This document shows, piece after piece, positions 44,523-55,738 of a DNA stretch of 64,000 nt (position 1 is the stretch's first letter; each line of letters opens with the position of its first letter). Under the pieces are notes generated by a model, which worked only from the letters and a program-made list of their open reading frames with translations, was not told the DNA's origin and did not search any database. The stretch is from contig JAGGDC010000002.1 in NCBI GenBank assembly GCA_020809425.1, positions 1 through 64,000 of the forward strand. The letters are read 5' to 3'. Source of the stretch: Candidatus Synoicihabitans palmerolidicus (GTDB lineage Bacteria > Verrucomicrobiota > Verrucomicrobiia > Opitutales > Opitutaceae). A program made the translations under genes and the position numbers.

Positions 44523-45388
44523 TCAGACTCGCTCGCCCGGCTTGAGCATTTCCAACGTACGATTGATCAGCTTCCGCGTTGGCTCGATCAACGCCTGCAC
44601 CGCGTTTTTATCCAAACTAACCTGCTTGAGAATCGCCGCATCCAACGTCCAGAGATCCTTCTCCACGGGAAGTCCTTGATCCAAACAATCGGTCATCCAA
44701 CCTGCCACGTGCAGCACCGCCGGCTCAAACCGCTTCCGCGGGTCCATCGTCGGTGACCACGCAAAGCGGAGTCCCTGCACCGTATTCTCGGCACATTCCC
44801 ATAACGACAACAGCTCGGCTCCCGCTTCATCCGCCGACATATCACACGTCGCCAACTCCCACGCCCGCGTCTCCGCTCCTGTTTTTTCGTTCCCGCCGTC
44901 GGTGGCAGCGCCTCATCTTGACCCACTCGTTGCAACAGCATCCGGCCTGAGCTGCGCAACAGACCCAGCGTATAGGCTTCGCGTGAATCCCGGCCCGGCA
45001 CCGCAGCCAACTGCTCCGCCGACAACGCTGTCACCAGCGCGTTCATCCAGAGATTGTCACCATCAATTCGATACAAGGGCACCCCCACGGCAAACAGCTG
45101 ATCCGCCACCGCCGCCCCCATCAAACGGTGAATCTCACGCAACCCGATCCGGCCAATCGCCGTGTCCAAACTCTCCACCGGGTCTCCTCTTCGGAAAATC
45201 GCGCTGTTTGCCGCCTTGATCCCCCTGACCGCCAGACTTGGAGCAACCCGCACGATGTCTACCACGGCATCGATCGCCACATCCGGATTGCGCAACGCAG
45301 CTTCCAAAGCTCCAAAAACCCGGGGAGATGACGGCAGTCGGCGGGCTGCCGCGAGCAGACCTTCGGTGGTGATTGGATGGGTGGCCAA
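44523..45388 (-). pseudogene. HDOD-domain protein, frameshifted
   Basis: Starts at 45388. HDOD fold: RRLPSSPRVFGALEAALRNP, VDIVRVAPSLAVRGIKAANS, ESLDTAIGRIGLREIHRLMG, TLGLLRSSGRMLLQRVG. The frame breaks near 44900; the continuation reads ELATCDMSADEAGAELLSLW and ends at 44523. HDOD proteins lack phosphodiesterase activity and act as signalling scaffolds. It sits between IS110 and cinA on the same strand as cinA. Confidence 0.75.
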
Positions 45389-45513
45389 GATATTTTCCTT
45401 ACGTTGCAGACAAAAAAATGCCCCTCACCGTCTTGGCTTCAGAATCCTTTCCAAACCACTCTGAACCCCGAAACAGACGGGCCCTCCCACTGCCTCACGA
45501 AGCTCGCTTCAAT

Positions 45514-46855
45514 TCAACCATTTAAACCGAGCTCACGGCTGATCCGTAGCGGGTTCTGCTTCGCCTTCAACAGCTCTCGCCGCAGCCAATCCAACGCAAA
45601 ATTCACCGCCCGACGATTCACCGCCTGCCTTGGTCCCGGATAACTCACCCGCTTCGACCAAACGCCCTCCGGGGTATACAATGCCGCATACATGGTGCCC
45701 ACCGGGTTTTCCTTCGTCCCTCCGCAAGGACCGGCAAAGCCCGTGATCGCCAGTCCGTAGTCCGCCCCCAGTTTTTCCGCCACTCCCGCCGCCATCGCGA
45801 CCGCATTTTCCGCACTGACCGCGCCGTGCTGCATCAATATTTCCTCCGGCACATCCAACAGCTGCATCTTCGACTCGTTGGAATAACAAACCGAACCACC
45901 GGCAAAAAACTTCGTCGCCCCGGCCAAACACGTGAAACAACTCGCCAACATCCCTCCCGTCGCCGTTTCCGCCACCGCCAATGTAAGCTCATCCGCTCGC
46001 AGTAGGTCGGCACATATCTTCGCCAATGAATCATGGCCATATCCCATCAAATTATCCCTCAACAACGCACCGCATTCCGTCGCAATCGCTTCCAGCTCGG
46101 TGTGCGATACATTGGGCCGCGCCGCACTTAATCGGCAATCCACCTGCCCTTGATGCGCACAAAAAGCCACCGAAAGCTTGCCCGCATGCGCATCAAAAAC
46201 CGGCTGTAACAACGTCTCCAAGACCGACTCTCCGACCTCTGCGGTGCGGTGCTGCACATACGCTTCGCCTTCCGTCAAAAAACCCCATCTTGGCCAACTT
46301 CGGCAGCACCCAGTCCGTCAGCATCGGTTGCAACTCGTTCGGCGGTCCCGGCAGCATCACCAAGACCTTGCCCCCCTCGGCATACCACAACCCCGGGGCC
46401 GTCCCGTTGGCATTCGGAATCACTTCCCCGTCCTTGAACCGATAGGCTTGCTTCAGGTTGTTTTCAGTCATCGGGCGTCCAAACGCCCGAAAACGCTCCT
46501 TGATCCAACCGACGATCTGCTCATCCAAAACCAGTGCCTGCCCCAACGTCTGCGCTACTTCCTCCCGGGTACGATCATCACAGGTCAACCCCAAACCACC
46601 GGTCGTGATCACAACGTCCGCCCGCGCCCAACTCTCCTTGAACTGGGCCACGATCACATCCGCATCGTCCGATATCGTCACATTCCGCGTCAATTGCACG
46701 CCGTGCTTCCGCAATTCACCTCCGATAAAGGTGAGGTGCCCGTTCGCCGTCAGGCCCAGCAACAGCTCATCGCCCAGCGTTATTAGCTCGATATTCAATC
46801 CCTTGAGTGTCGTCGGGGAAGTAGGGTTGTGATCGGGAGGAATAGGAGAAACCAT
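45514..46855 (-). pseudogene. cinA: CinA-like competence/damage protein, frameshifted
   Basis: N-terminal MoCF-like domain (ELITLGDELLLGLTANGHLT, VVITTGGLGLTCDDRTREEV, VLVMLPGPPNELQPMLTDWV) and C-terminal nicotinamide-nucleotide amidase domain (LAVAETATGGMLASCFTCLA, GLAITGFAGPCGG, VGTMYAALYTPEGV). The frame slips at a T6 run near 46275 (MGFFDGRR to FLTEGEAYVQ). ATG 46855 is preferred; an earlier ATG at 46909 is possible. One of the few conserved genes here that is broken, and the break is at a homopolymer, so a sequence error is a serious alternative. Confidence 0.85.
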
Positions 46856-46965
46856 TTGCAGCCAGCCAAAGTAGATTAAACTGCCCAAAGTTTCCAGCCA
46901 TCGACTCACTTAACAACAAACTGGGCCAGCCCCCAACCCTCCACCTCCGCTCTGAACGCCCACCC

Positions 46966-48444
46966 ATGATCGTCGCCCCTCACCTCAAGGAAAAGGTCCG
47001 CCAACTCCCGGAAAAACCTGGCGTCTACCTCATGAAGGACCGCCTGGGGCGCATCATTTACGTGGGGAAAGCCAAGGCCCTGCGCAAACGGGTCAGCTCC
47101 TACTTCACTCCGTCCCGCAATCACTACCACTCCCCGAAAATCCGCGCCCTCGTCGAATTGATCGCCGATTTCGATATCATTGAGGTCAAATCCGACCCCG
47201 AAGCACTCCTCCTCGAGGGGCGCCTCATCAAGCAGTGGAAACCGAAATACAACACCGACTTCGTCGACGATAAACGCTTCCTCCTCGTCCGCGTCGATCT
47301 CGCCGAACCCCTTCCCCGCTTCCGCCTCACCCGCCTGCGTCGCGGCCAGGGTTCCCGCTACTTTGGTCCTTTCGCCCACAGCGGTCTGCTCCGCAAAACC
47401 CTCTCCCAAATGCGCCGCCAATTCGGCATCCTGCTCGCCGACGGCACCCCTCACCTTCTGCCCGACGGGCGCTGGCGTCTCTACGACGACGTGCGCCAGG
47501 AAATCTACGGCCACACCAACGAACTCACCACCGAAGATTACCGCACCCGCGTCGAAGACGCCTGCACCTTCCTCGACGGCAAATCCCGCGAATGGCTCGA
47601 GTCCCTCCGCGCAAAAATGCTCGCCGCCGCCGCCAAACAAGCCTTCGAAAAAGCCGCCGAACTGCGCGACATCGTGTTGGCCCTCGAAGGCACCCTTGAA
47701 AAGACCCGCCGCTTCGAACGCGACCACCCGGTCATCCGCACCGACGATGACGCCCTCTCTCGTCTGCAAACCGCCCTCGCGCTGCCTTCTCTGCCCGCGC
47801 ACATCGAGTGTTTCGACATTTCCCACATCAGCGGCACCTTCGTTGTCGCGTCCATGGTTCACTTCAGCCACGGCCGCCCCGACAAGGCCCAATACCGCCG
47901 CTTCAAAATCAAAAGCTTCATCGGCAATGACGATTTTCGGGCCATGGAAGAAGTCGTCGGCCGCCGCTACCGCCGGCTCCGCGACGAAGGTCGCACCTTG
48001 CCCAATCTAGTGGTGATCGATGGCGGCACCGGCCAAATCGGCGCTGCCCTCAAAGCCTTCATCTCCTTGGAGCTTACCCCGCCCGCCATGATCGGCCTGG
48101 CGAAAAAACACGAGACCATCTTCTTCCACGACGAACGGCCCCCGCTCAACCTCGGCCTCACCGACCCCGGATTACAACTGCTGCAACGCCTCCGCGACGA
48201 AGCCCACCGCTTCGCCAACACCTTCAACGCCGACCTGCGCTCACGCAAAATCCGCGTGTCCGTCCTCGACGACTTTCCCGGCCTCGGTCCCAAACGCCAC
48301 GCAACGCTCATGGACCATTTCGGCACCATCGAAAAACTCCGCGCCTCCTCCGCCGTCGAACTCTGCGAAGTCCCCGGTATCGGCGATAAATTCGCCCGCA
48401 ACCTCCACCAATTCCTCCGTCGACCGGAAGCAGATCCCCATTGA
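46966..48444 (+). CDS. uvrC: excinuclease ABC subunit C
   Basis: 492 codons, shorter than the roughly 600 of E. coli UvrC. GIY-YIG nuclease at the N-terminus (PGVYLMKDRLGRIIYVGKAK), UVR motif (AAAKQAFEKAAELRDIVLAL), RNase H-like C-terminal nuclease (HIECFDISHISGTFVVASMV, VVIDGGTGQIGAAL) and a helix-hairpin-helix pair at the end (DDFPGLGPKRHATLMDHFGT, VPGIGDKFARNLHQF). It makes the dual incision in nucleotide excision repair with UvrA and UvrB. Divergent from cinA. All active blocks present. Confidence 0.95.
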   Translation: MIVAPHLKEKVRQLPEKPGVYLMKDRLGRIIYVGKAKALRKRVSSYFTPSRNHYHSPKIRALVELIADFDIIEVKSDPEALLLEGRLIKQWKPKYNTDFVDDKRFLLVRVDLAEPLPRFRLTRLRRGQGSRYFGPFAHSGLLRKTLSQMRRQFGILLADGTPHLLPDGRWRLYDDVRQEIYGHTNELTTEDYRTRVEDACTFLDGKSREWLESLRAKMLAAAAKQAFEKAAELRDIVLALEGTLEKTRRFERDHPVIRTDDDALSRLQTALALPSLPAHIECFDISHISGTFVVASMVHFSHGRPDKAQYRRFKIKSFIGNDDFRAMEEVVGRRYRRLRDEGRTLPNLVVIDGGTGQIGAALKAFISLELTPPAMIGLAKKHETIFFHDERPPLNLGLTDPGLQLLQRLRDEAHRFANTFNADLRSRKIRVSVLDDFPGLGPKRHATLMDHFGTIEKLRASSAVELCEVPGIGDKFARNLHQFLRRPEADPH

Positions 48445-48711
48445 AAAACTCGACCGTCAAACCGTGAATCCTCGCCCCCGGGCGGTAAACCCGCCTGACA
48501 GCAAGACCCACCACCCCGCCCATGAGCATTCACCCGCAGATGAACCCCAACCTTCCGTTCGATACGCACGAGAACTTCGCGCCTAGCCAACGGAAAACTG
48601 ATCGGAAACTGGGCCCCGCCGATCCTTGCTATTCACCTTCTCCGCAACCCCGATCGGAATAGTTACATATTACCACATAAACTCACCTATCTCCCAATGT
48701 TGGTGCCTCGA
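48445..48711 (+). other. intergenic region after uvrC
   Basis: Contains an ATG-started frame of 46 codons at 48522-48662 (MSIHPQMNPNLPFDTHENFA) that might be the start of a gene cut by the IS30 insertion. No other signal seen. Confidence 0.25.
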
Positions 48712-48782
48712 AAGGGCGGCGTCAAGCGGCTAGTGCACAGTCCTTTTGTATAATAGCATGAAAGATTTCAGCGGGAGACTGG
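48712..48782 (-). repeat. inverted stub of an IS30 right end
   Basis: Reverse complement of the last 70 bp of the IS30 copies (AAGGGCGGCGTCAAGC then GCTAGTGCACAG). It abuts the left end of IS30 copy C, so two IS30 ends lie head to head with the rest of the older element missing. Confidence 0.85.
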
Positions 48783-48955
48783 CCGCAGTCCAACACTGAG
48801 TGCACAGGCTGAGAGGGAGTGGTTCCCTTTCTCCTAATACACTATAATGAATACTATACGTTTGATATTGGGATTGATGATTGGCGGGATTGAGGTTGCG
48901 GCAGGCCGCAGGAAGGGAGCGGTGAGCAGCTATACACAAAGCAGCTATACACAAG

Positions 48956-48996
48956 CCAGAGAGAGAGGACGACCGGGCCGGTCGTCCTCTCTCTGG
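48956..48996 (+). promoter_or_regulatory. long hairpin in the IS30 C leader
   Basis: CCAGAGAGAGAGGACGACCG faces CGGTCGTCCTCTCTCTGG almost without a loop. Compared with copy B, one base on each arm has changed so that pairing is kept. Confidence 0.55.
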
Positions 48997-49036
48997 GAAA
49001 AACTCCGCGCTAGCGTCGTGGGCGCAGAGCGGAGAA

Positions 49037-50062
49037 TTGGGAGTAGTGGCAAAAATACAACGGCGCATCACCGCCAAGGAACGCGAGGCGATGCATGCCG
49101 GTTTGGCCCAGGGCAAAAGCGGCGCTCAGCTTACCGCTGCCCTCGGCCGCGACGCCTCGGTGGTCAATCGCGAGATCACCCGCAACGGCGGGCGCAACAG
49201 CTACAGCGGCATGGATGCGCAGACTCGCGCTTGCCGTCGGCCCAAGTGCGCCGTGCGCAACAAAGTCGCCGACACGCCCGCCTTTCGCGACGAGGTGCTG
49301 GCCCTGTTTGCCACCGGCGCTACGCCCAAGCAAATCGAAGTCGCCTTGAGACGACGTCATGGCCTTGATCTGACCCGACGCGTGAGCCACGACACCAATC
49401 TACGACTTCATCTACATCCACTCAAAGGCTCGGTTAAGAAGGAGTTGATCGCTTATTTGCGGCGCAAGAAGCCCCGGCGCAGTCCCGCCCCCCCCCCCGC
49501 CAAGGGCAAGCTCTCGGGCCAGTTGCCGGGCGCGCTCAATATCGGCGAGCGACCCGCTGAGGTGGAGCGCCGGGAGGTGCCCGGATACTGGGAGGCCGAC
49601 TTGGTCATGGGTGCGAGCAATCGCACCGCCATTTTGGTCATCACCGAACGGGTCTCCCGCTACGTGATGATCGTCCCGTTGGGCGGCGCCAAAAACGCGA
49701 TCAGCGTCGCCCGCACTCTCATCCGGGCCTTCAAACGCCTGCCCGCCCACCTGCGCAAGACCCTCACCTACGACAACGGCCGCGAAATGGCCCAACATGC
49801 CGCCTTCTCCCTTGCCACAAAAGTGGCGGTCTACTGCTGCAATCCACACAGCCCTTGGCCGCGCGGTGCGGTCGCGAATATCAACGGTCTGATCCGGGAA
49901 TACTTCCCTAAAGTCATCGACTTTCACACCGTCACCAAAGGCCCAATCGCCAAAGCGGAGTGGCTACTCAATAATCTCCCTCGCATCGGACTCGACGGAC
50001 AGTCTCCCGCTGAAGTCTTTCATGCTATTATTATACAAAAAAACTGTGCACTAGCTGCTTGA
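49037..50062 (+). CDS. IS30-family transposase (copy C)
   Basis: About 341 codons. DNA-binding domain GLAQGKSGAQLTAALGRDAS is in the original form here. DDE core: WEADLVMGASNRTAILVITE, TYDNGREMAQHAAFS, NPHSPWPRGAVANINGLIRE. A one-base gain near 49398 and a one-base loss near 49427 replace SHETIYDFIYVHSKG with SHDTNLRLHLHPLKG, and a C9 run near 49488 alters SPAPRAKG. The frame is open but a conserved motif is destroyed, so activity is doubtful. Confidence 0.8.
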   Translation: MGVVAKIQRRITAKEREAMHAGLAQGKSGAQLTAALGRDASVVNREITRNGGRNSYSGMDAQTRACRRPKCAVRNKVADTPAFRDEVLALFATGATPKQIEVALRRRHGLDLTRRVSHDTNLRLHLHPLKGSVKKELIAYLRRKKPRRSPAPPPAKGKLSGQLPGALNIGERPAEVERREVPGYWEADLVMGASNRTAILVITERVSRYVMIVPLGGAKNAISVARTLIRAFKRLPAHLRKTLTYDNGREMAQHAAFSLATKVAVYCCNPHSPWPRGAVANINGLIREYFPKVIDFHTVTKGPIAKAEWLLNNLPRIGLDGQSPAEVFHAIIIQKNCALAA

Positions 50063-50150
50063 CGCCGCCCTTTCCTTTCGGTATGTTATTTTCTTCGGTT
50101 TCATGCACAGAGGACTTAAACCTCATCAGTTGATGCCCATGCCGGGCATA

Positions 50151-50237
50151 CACCACATAAGCAACGTCCTCGGCAAACTCGGCGTGCTCGGCCGCACTCA
50201 GGTCGCACTCCGCGCTCGCGAGTTGGACTTGATCTGA
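50151..50237 (+). pseudogene. LuxR-type response regulator, C-terminal remnant
   Basis: 29 codons reading HHISNVLGKLGVLGRTQVAL then RARELDLI and a TGA. This is the recognition helix and tail of LuxR/NarL HTH domains. The rest of the gene was lost where IS30 C inserted. 50238-50357 shows nothing else. Confidence 0.7.
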
Positions 50238-50357
50238 GCCCATCGTATCGTGCTCAGTCGGCCCGAAGGTCAGCGGCTTGACGCTTAAACAGTTCAGCGC
50301 CCCTCCGTCACCATGACCTTCGGGACTATGCGCTGGTTCTGAGAAAGGTCTATACTA

Positions 50358-51556
50358 GTATAGTGGGAGTTAATTAGCCATACGAAACAAAAATAGTAGT
50401 GCAGGATGGGTGCATGGCCCGCCCTGTTAATCTGCTAATCATTGATGCCGCGCAGCATCAAGAACTTGAACAGATGATCAAACGCCCGACCACGCCGCAA
50501 CGGGAGGTCAGGCGGGCGCGCATCGGGTTGTTGCGGGCCGAAGGGAACAGCCAGGAGCCGGTGGCTGCTCAGATCGGAGTGAATCGTCCGGTGGTGGCGA
50601 AGTGGGAAAAGCGATTTCGTGAGGCAGGGTTGGCTGGATGGGCCGAAGCGAGACGTTCGGGCCGGAAGCCGAGTGTGGATGTGGCGATTCGCGCTCCGAT
50701 CGTCACTGAAGTCACGCAACCCCCGGCCGGGCGCACCCGCTGGTCCTCACGGGCGATGGCCAAGGCCGAGGGGGTGTCGGCCCACACCGTGCAGCGTCTG
50801 TGGCGGGCCAACGACCTGAAGCCCCATTTGCGACGAACGTTCAAGTTGTCGCGTGACCGGAACTTCGAGGCCAAGTTTTGGGATGTCATCGGCTTGTATC
50901 TGAATCCGCCCGATCGGGCCTTGGTGCTGTGTTGCGACGAGAAAAGCCAGTGCCAGGCGCTTGAGCGCACCCAGCCGAGCCTGCCATGGGGTATCGGGCA
51001 CATCACAACCGCCACCCACGATTACACCCGCCACGGCACGGTCACGCTATTCGCCGCCCTCGGCTATCTGGACGGCAAAATCATGCGACGCACCGCCTCT
51101 CGGCATACCCACAGCGAATGGCTCGGTTTCCTCCAGCACATCGATGCGCAGGCACCCGACGGCTTGGTCCTGCATTTGATCATCGACAGCTACGCCACCC
51201 ACAAGCACGCCAAAGTGAAGAGCTGGATAAAGTGGCGCCATCAGCGCCATGCCAAAGCCCATGGCGTCGAGCGCATCGCACTGCACTGCACCACTGCACT
51301 GCACTCCAACATCCTCTTCCTGGTTGAATCTAGTGGAGCGCTTCTTCCGCGACCTCACCGTCGATTGTATCCGCGATGGCAGCTTCACCAGCGTTCGAGA
51401 CCTCACCAACGCCATCGAAACCTACATGGCCGCACGCTACCTCGAACCCACCCGCTACACTGGGAAGGCCGAAGGCTCCGCCATCCTGGAGAAAATCCAA
51501 CGCGCCCGCACCGCCGCATCCCCTCATTCAGTATAGTTCATTAACTCTCAGCACAC
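50358..51556 (+). mobile_element. IS630-family element
   Basis: 1199 bp flanked by TA on both sides (50356-50357, 51557-51558). The ends GTATAGTGGGAGTTAATTAG and, from the right, GTGTGCTGAGAGTTAATGAA form the inverted repeat. Inserted 10 bp upstream of the ABC permease start, so it removes or replaces that gene's promoter. Confidence 0.85.
50414..51536 (+). pseudogene. IS630 transposase, frameshifted by a 13-bp duplication
   Basis: Helix-turn-helix (EPVAAQIGVNRPVVAKWEKR) and DDE core: LVLCCDEKSQCQALERTQPS (first Asp), HLIIDSYATHKHAKVKSW (second Asp), and WLNLVERFFRDLTVDCIRDG (Glu) in a shifted frame. CACTGCACTGCAC is duplicated at 51279-51304; removing one copy restores RIALHCTPTSSSWLNLVERF. 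Inactive as it stands. Confidence 0.85.
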
Positions 51557-51914
51557 TAGCGGCGAAATGACCGACCTGCTGCACGATCTTATCACCGCCT
51601 TCCGTCAACTTCGCCGCGCGCCGGGCTTCACCTTGCTCGCCGGCGGCCTGCTCGCAGTCGACCTTGGTGCCACTGTAGCGACCTACTCGTTGTTCTACAG
51701 CCGCTGCCGGAACGCCTCGTCGTCCTGCGCGCCACCAACCCATCCAAGGCCATTGATCAGGAAGGCGTATCCGCCACCGGAAGGCGTATCCGCCACCGAC
51801 CGGCGTGATTTCCAGGACCGCAGCCAAAGTTTCAGCGAACTGGACGGCTACCGTCCCCATTTCGCCTCCTATACCCCCATCAACGGCGAACCCGCTCAGT
51901 GGATCACTAGTCTG

Positions 51915-53739
51915 GAGCGTGTCCCATTTACCCTGATTTTGGAAAGGGGGCAGGAAAGCCGATTTTTGAGCGAATTTCCGGCTACCAATGGCGGATGTAG
52001 GCGCATCGCAGATGCAATTTAATGGCTAAATTGCAGTGTCGCAGCAGTCAATGCCTGGATCGTTTCCATGAGGGAACCTCCGGCAGCCGGTGTATTGTTC
52101 ATCGTTGGAGTAGGCTTGGTGGTTTTACGCGGCTTGGGCCTGCGGTGGTTGGTCGGCCAGCCGTCGGGCGATGAGCCACAGGTTGTGACCGAGGATGCTC
52201 CAGGCTACCGCCAAGTAGCGATTCGTGAAGCCTCTGGCACTCAATCGCTTGCCTTGGCGTTGCTTGATGATGACGATGCGGGCCTCCGGCGAAGCCCGGC
52301 GATGTTGGAGCGCCACGAACTGCGGCTCCTGCATGCGCCGTTGCAGCAGCTGCGGATCGCGAGGGCAAGTGGCGTCATAAATGTCGGCTTCGGCCAAGCG
52401 TTCGCACAGCCGTTTGGTCGAGAAGCCTCGGTCGGTGCTCGCCGCTTTGATCGGGGTGCTCAGGTCGAACTGATTCTGGCGCTCGAGGCTCTGGTCGAAC
52501 TGACGCCATTCGGCCGGAGCCATTCCCTGATACAACTGCCAATCGGTGATCAACCCCGTCACGTTCTCACTGATCATGAGGGTGTTGCCAAACTCGACCT
52601 CGCCGGACGCCTTGCCCCGGACCACGGGCTGCACGTCGGGTTCGTAGACGCGGAGGATCTTCTCGGCGTTGGGCACTGGTCGCGCGCCGATGATGCGTGC
52701 GTGGGCCTGGTTGATCGCGGCCGGCAGTTGCTCGAGCATGGCGTCGATGCGCGCAATGATGCGGGTGGCCTGGCGCTCACTGAAGCGGGTCCGGGCGTAG
52801 TCGGCGGCGAGGTGGTCGCGGTGGCGGCGGGCGTGCTCGCCGATGGTGCGCAGCAGGCGTTTCATCTGGCGGAGCACGCCCTTGCGGGCTCGCTTCGCAT
52901 CGCGGCGCCGTCGGCTGTGGATCATCGCGATGCACCACCGATTCATCTGCTTGGCAAAGACTGGCGGCTCGTTCGGCATCCGACCCCGCAACCCCGCTGC
53001 ACGGCGCAGTTTCACCGCCTTGAGCAGGGGGTGCGGCTCACGTCGCGAAAGAGCACCCAGTCGACCGGGAAATGGATGTTGGCCTGCAGGCAGGTCGAGT
53101 CCACCAGGCACGTATCCATCGGCTGCGCCGCAGCCAGTCCCAGTTCGCTCGCCCGGTCCGCCTCACCGCACATCTCGATAAAAACTTGGCTCATCCTACG
53201 CACCTGCCCGGCGGTGAAGCATTTGGACGCACGCTCCCGCACGCTTTCCTTTGGGAGACCCCCTTGATGCCGTCGATCCGGCGCGCTCCGCAAAAGTCGG
53301 CCAACAGATCGCTGGAGGCGATGCTCAGGGAAAGTTTACGCAAGCTGATGTTTACGAGCATCATGCGCAATACCTACACCCGCCGCGCCTTGCGCGCGAA
53401 CTGCAGGTGTCGCGGCAACCCGGCCACGTCGTCGCCTCGCCAGTTTTCCCGGACAAAGTCCACGACCATCGCTTCCAAGTGACTGTTGGCCAGCAACTGG
53501 TCGAGCCCCGCCTGTTGATCGCGCAACGCGGCGTAATCTTTGTTGGGTCCGACCGGAGTCAGGTCTGGGCGCAGCCAGGTTTGCAGGGCAACTTCCGGGG
53601 CGACGGCTTCGGTAGTATTGTTCACACCAAATTATACACGCCGGTTTTGTGCCGAAACCAGGAAATTCTCCCGGATTCGGCCTCTTTATTTTTACGCTAC
53701 CTACTCTTCTCCAACCTTTTGTGCTTGTTGGACACGCTC
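51915..53739 (-). mobile_element. 1.8-kb IS, copy C
   Basis: 1825 bp with GAGCGTGTCC ends and a perfect 7-bp target duplication TAGTCTG (51908-51914, 53740-53746). The target is coding sequence of the ABC permease. Confidence 0.95.
52125..53625 (-). pseudogene. transposase of IS copy C, in three frames
   Basis: Frame 1 (53625 to about 53260) gives NNTTEAVAPEVALQTWLRPD; frame 2 carries RERASKCFTAGQVRRMSQVF and CLVDSTCLQANIHFPVDW; frame 3 (to 52125) is an uninterrupted 300-residue C-terminal part ending AQAA. The two shifts are at the same places as in copies A and B. Otherwise the least damaged of the three. Confidence 0.8.
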
Positions 53740-55738
53740 TAGTCTGGTTACCGGAGGGCTGTTCGAGGCCCTCGACGCGAAACCCCAACTTGGTCGCATC
53801 TTCGCCACGGACGAATTCTCCTTTTCCGCCCACCGCACCATTATCCTCAGCGACGCGGCCTGGGAACAATACTTCAACCGCCGTTCCGATATCCTGAATT
53901 CAACGATCCTGATCGACGACCAACCCCACACCATCGTCGGCATCATGCCTCCGTCCTTTCGGGAACCCGCCGTTGTCGATGCCTGGCTGCCGTTCCCAGC
54001 CGAATCCCCCGAATACTTCGCTCGTGATTCGCGCTAGTGGACCAGCATCGGGCGGCTCGCGCCCGGAATCAGCACCGCCGTCGCCAATGCCGAGATATCC
54101 AGCCTTTCGCAGGATCTTGCCCGCGAATACCCCGACACCAATCGCGATTGGAGCGCGGCCGCCCGCTCGTTACTCGAACAACGCGTGACCTCCATGCGGG
54201 CCGGCCTACTGCTTCTCCGCGCCACCGTTGGGCTCATCCTGCTCATCGTCTGCGCCAACCTCGCCAACCTCCTCCTCGCTCGCAGCATCGCCAAGCTGCC
54301 CGAGCTGGGCGTGCGCCTCGCCCTCGGGGCCACCGCATTGCGTCTCGCCCGTGTCGTCGCGGCGGAAAGCCTGCTCCTCGCTCTCGGTGGCGGACTCCTC
54401 GGCACCGGCTTGGCGGCGTTCGGCTTGCCGTTTATCGCCCCAAATATCCCGCCTGCCCTGCTTCCCCGCGCTCACGAGGTGGCCCTGCAACCGACCGCCG
54501 TCGCCGTAGGTATACCCGCGACTCTCCTCTGCGCCATCATCCCCGCGTGGCGCCTCGCTCACGCCGATGTCAACCAATGGACCAAAGAGGGCTCCGCTCG
54601 CGGCGCCACCAGCCACAGCGCGGGACGCTGGCAGTCAGCCCTCGTGACCGGTCAGATCGCCCTGACCGTCATCGTCCTCGCCGCCGCCCTCCTGCTCATG
54701 CGCAGTCTCGTGAGCTTACAATCCGTCCCCCCGGGGTTCCGCCCCGAAAATGTGCTCACGGTACGCCTCGCCCCGCCTCCAACGCACTACGAAACCAATG
54801 CCGAGCTCGCTACCATAGCCCATCTCGTCGACGAGGTCTCCACCGTTCCCGGGGTGGTCGCCGCCTCCGTCAATGCCAGCACGCCTCTCACCGGCATCAC
54901 CCTCACCTACCCTTCGTGGCGCGAAGGCACCACCACCGACGCCGCCTCCGCTCTCGATTCCGTCTACGCGCCCGTCAGTCCCGATGATTTCAAAACCGTC
55001 CAACTCCCTCTCAAACGCGGACGCCTGCTCAACGAATTCGATACAGCGGAGGAGGCCCCCGTCGCCGTCATCAACGAGACTTACGCCCGCCGTATGTTCC
55101 CCGGTCGCGATCCGATCGGTCAACGCCTCATGTTGATTCCATGGATGGGAGCAATCTACCGCGAAATCGTCGGCGTCGTCGCTGACACCCGCCAGTCCTC
55201 CCTTGCCGACCCCGCGCCACCTCAGATCTACGTGCCCCAAAAACAAATGCCTTGGTTCTTCTCGACCCTGCTCATCCGCATCGAAAGCCCATCCGTCGTT
55301 CCCGCCGTCCGCGCCAAACTCCGCGCCACCGATCCCTCTCTGCCCTTATCCCCTCAACTTCTCGGTGACCTCATCGCTGAAGGCTCCGTCGCCCAACGCC
55401 TGCAAGCGTATCTGTTTGGTGGATTCGCCGTCTTCGCTCTTTTGCTGTCCGCCTTCGGTCTTGACGCCAGCCTCTGCTTCACCCTGGCCCAAACCCTCCG
55501 GGAAATCGGCATCCGCATCGCACTCGGAGCGTCCCCCGCCAACATCGCCGGACTCGTCCTCTCTCGCGTCGGTCGCCTGATCGGAGTCGGCCTAGTCGTG
55601 GGATTGGCCCTTTCCATGCCGATCACCCAAAGCCTGCGCACTCAACTCTACGGCCTCGGCACCGCCCTCCCCCTCGCCCTTCGCGCCTCTCGCGTCAACC
55701 CCGCCACCATCCTCCAACCTTCCTAACCCTCAATCCAT

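Larger units (their letters stand above)
48784..50072 (+). mobile_element. IS30-family element C
   Basis: About 1.29 kb, from CGCAGTCCAACACTGAG to GACGCCGCCCTT. The leader carries a 15-bp tandem duplication (48926-48940, 48941-48955) not present in copy B and a perfect-arm hairpin at 48956-48996. Confidence 0.88.
51567..55726 (+). pseudogene. MacB/FtsX-type (ADOP) ABC permease interrupted by an IS
   Basis: The start LLHDLITAFRQLRRAPGFTL is typical of orphan permeases of this type. IS copy C (51915-53739) splits it after AQWITSL; it resumes VTGGLFEALDAKPQLGR. Further damage: loss of a few codons near 51700, a 19-bp tandem duplication (51760-51797), and an in-frame TAG at 54035-54037. The long second half (54185-55726) keeps both FtsX domains (ILLIVCANLANLLLARSIAK, LVTGQIALTVIVLAAALLLM, FGLDASLCFTLAQTLREIGI). 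No ATPase gene nearby. Substrate unknown. Confidence 0.85.
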
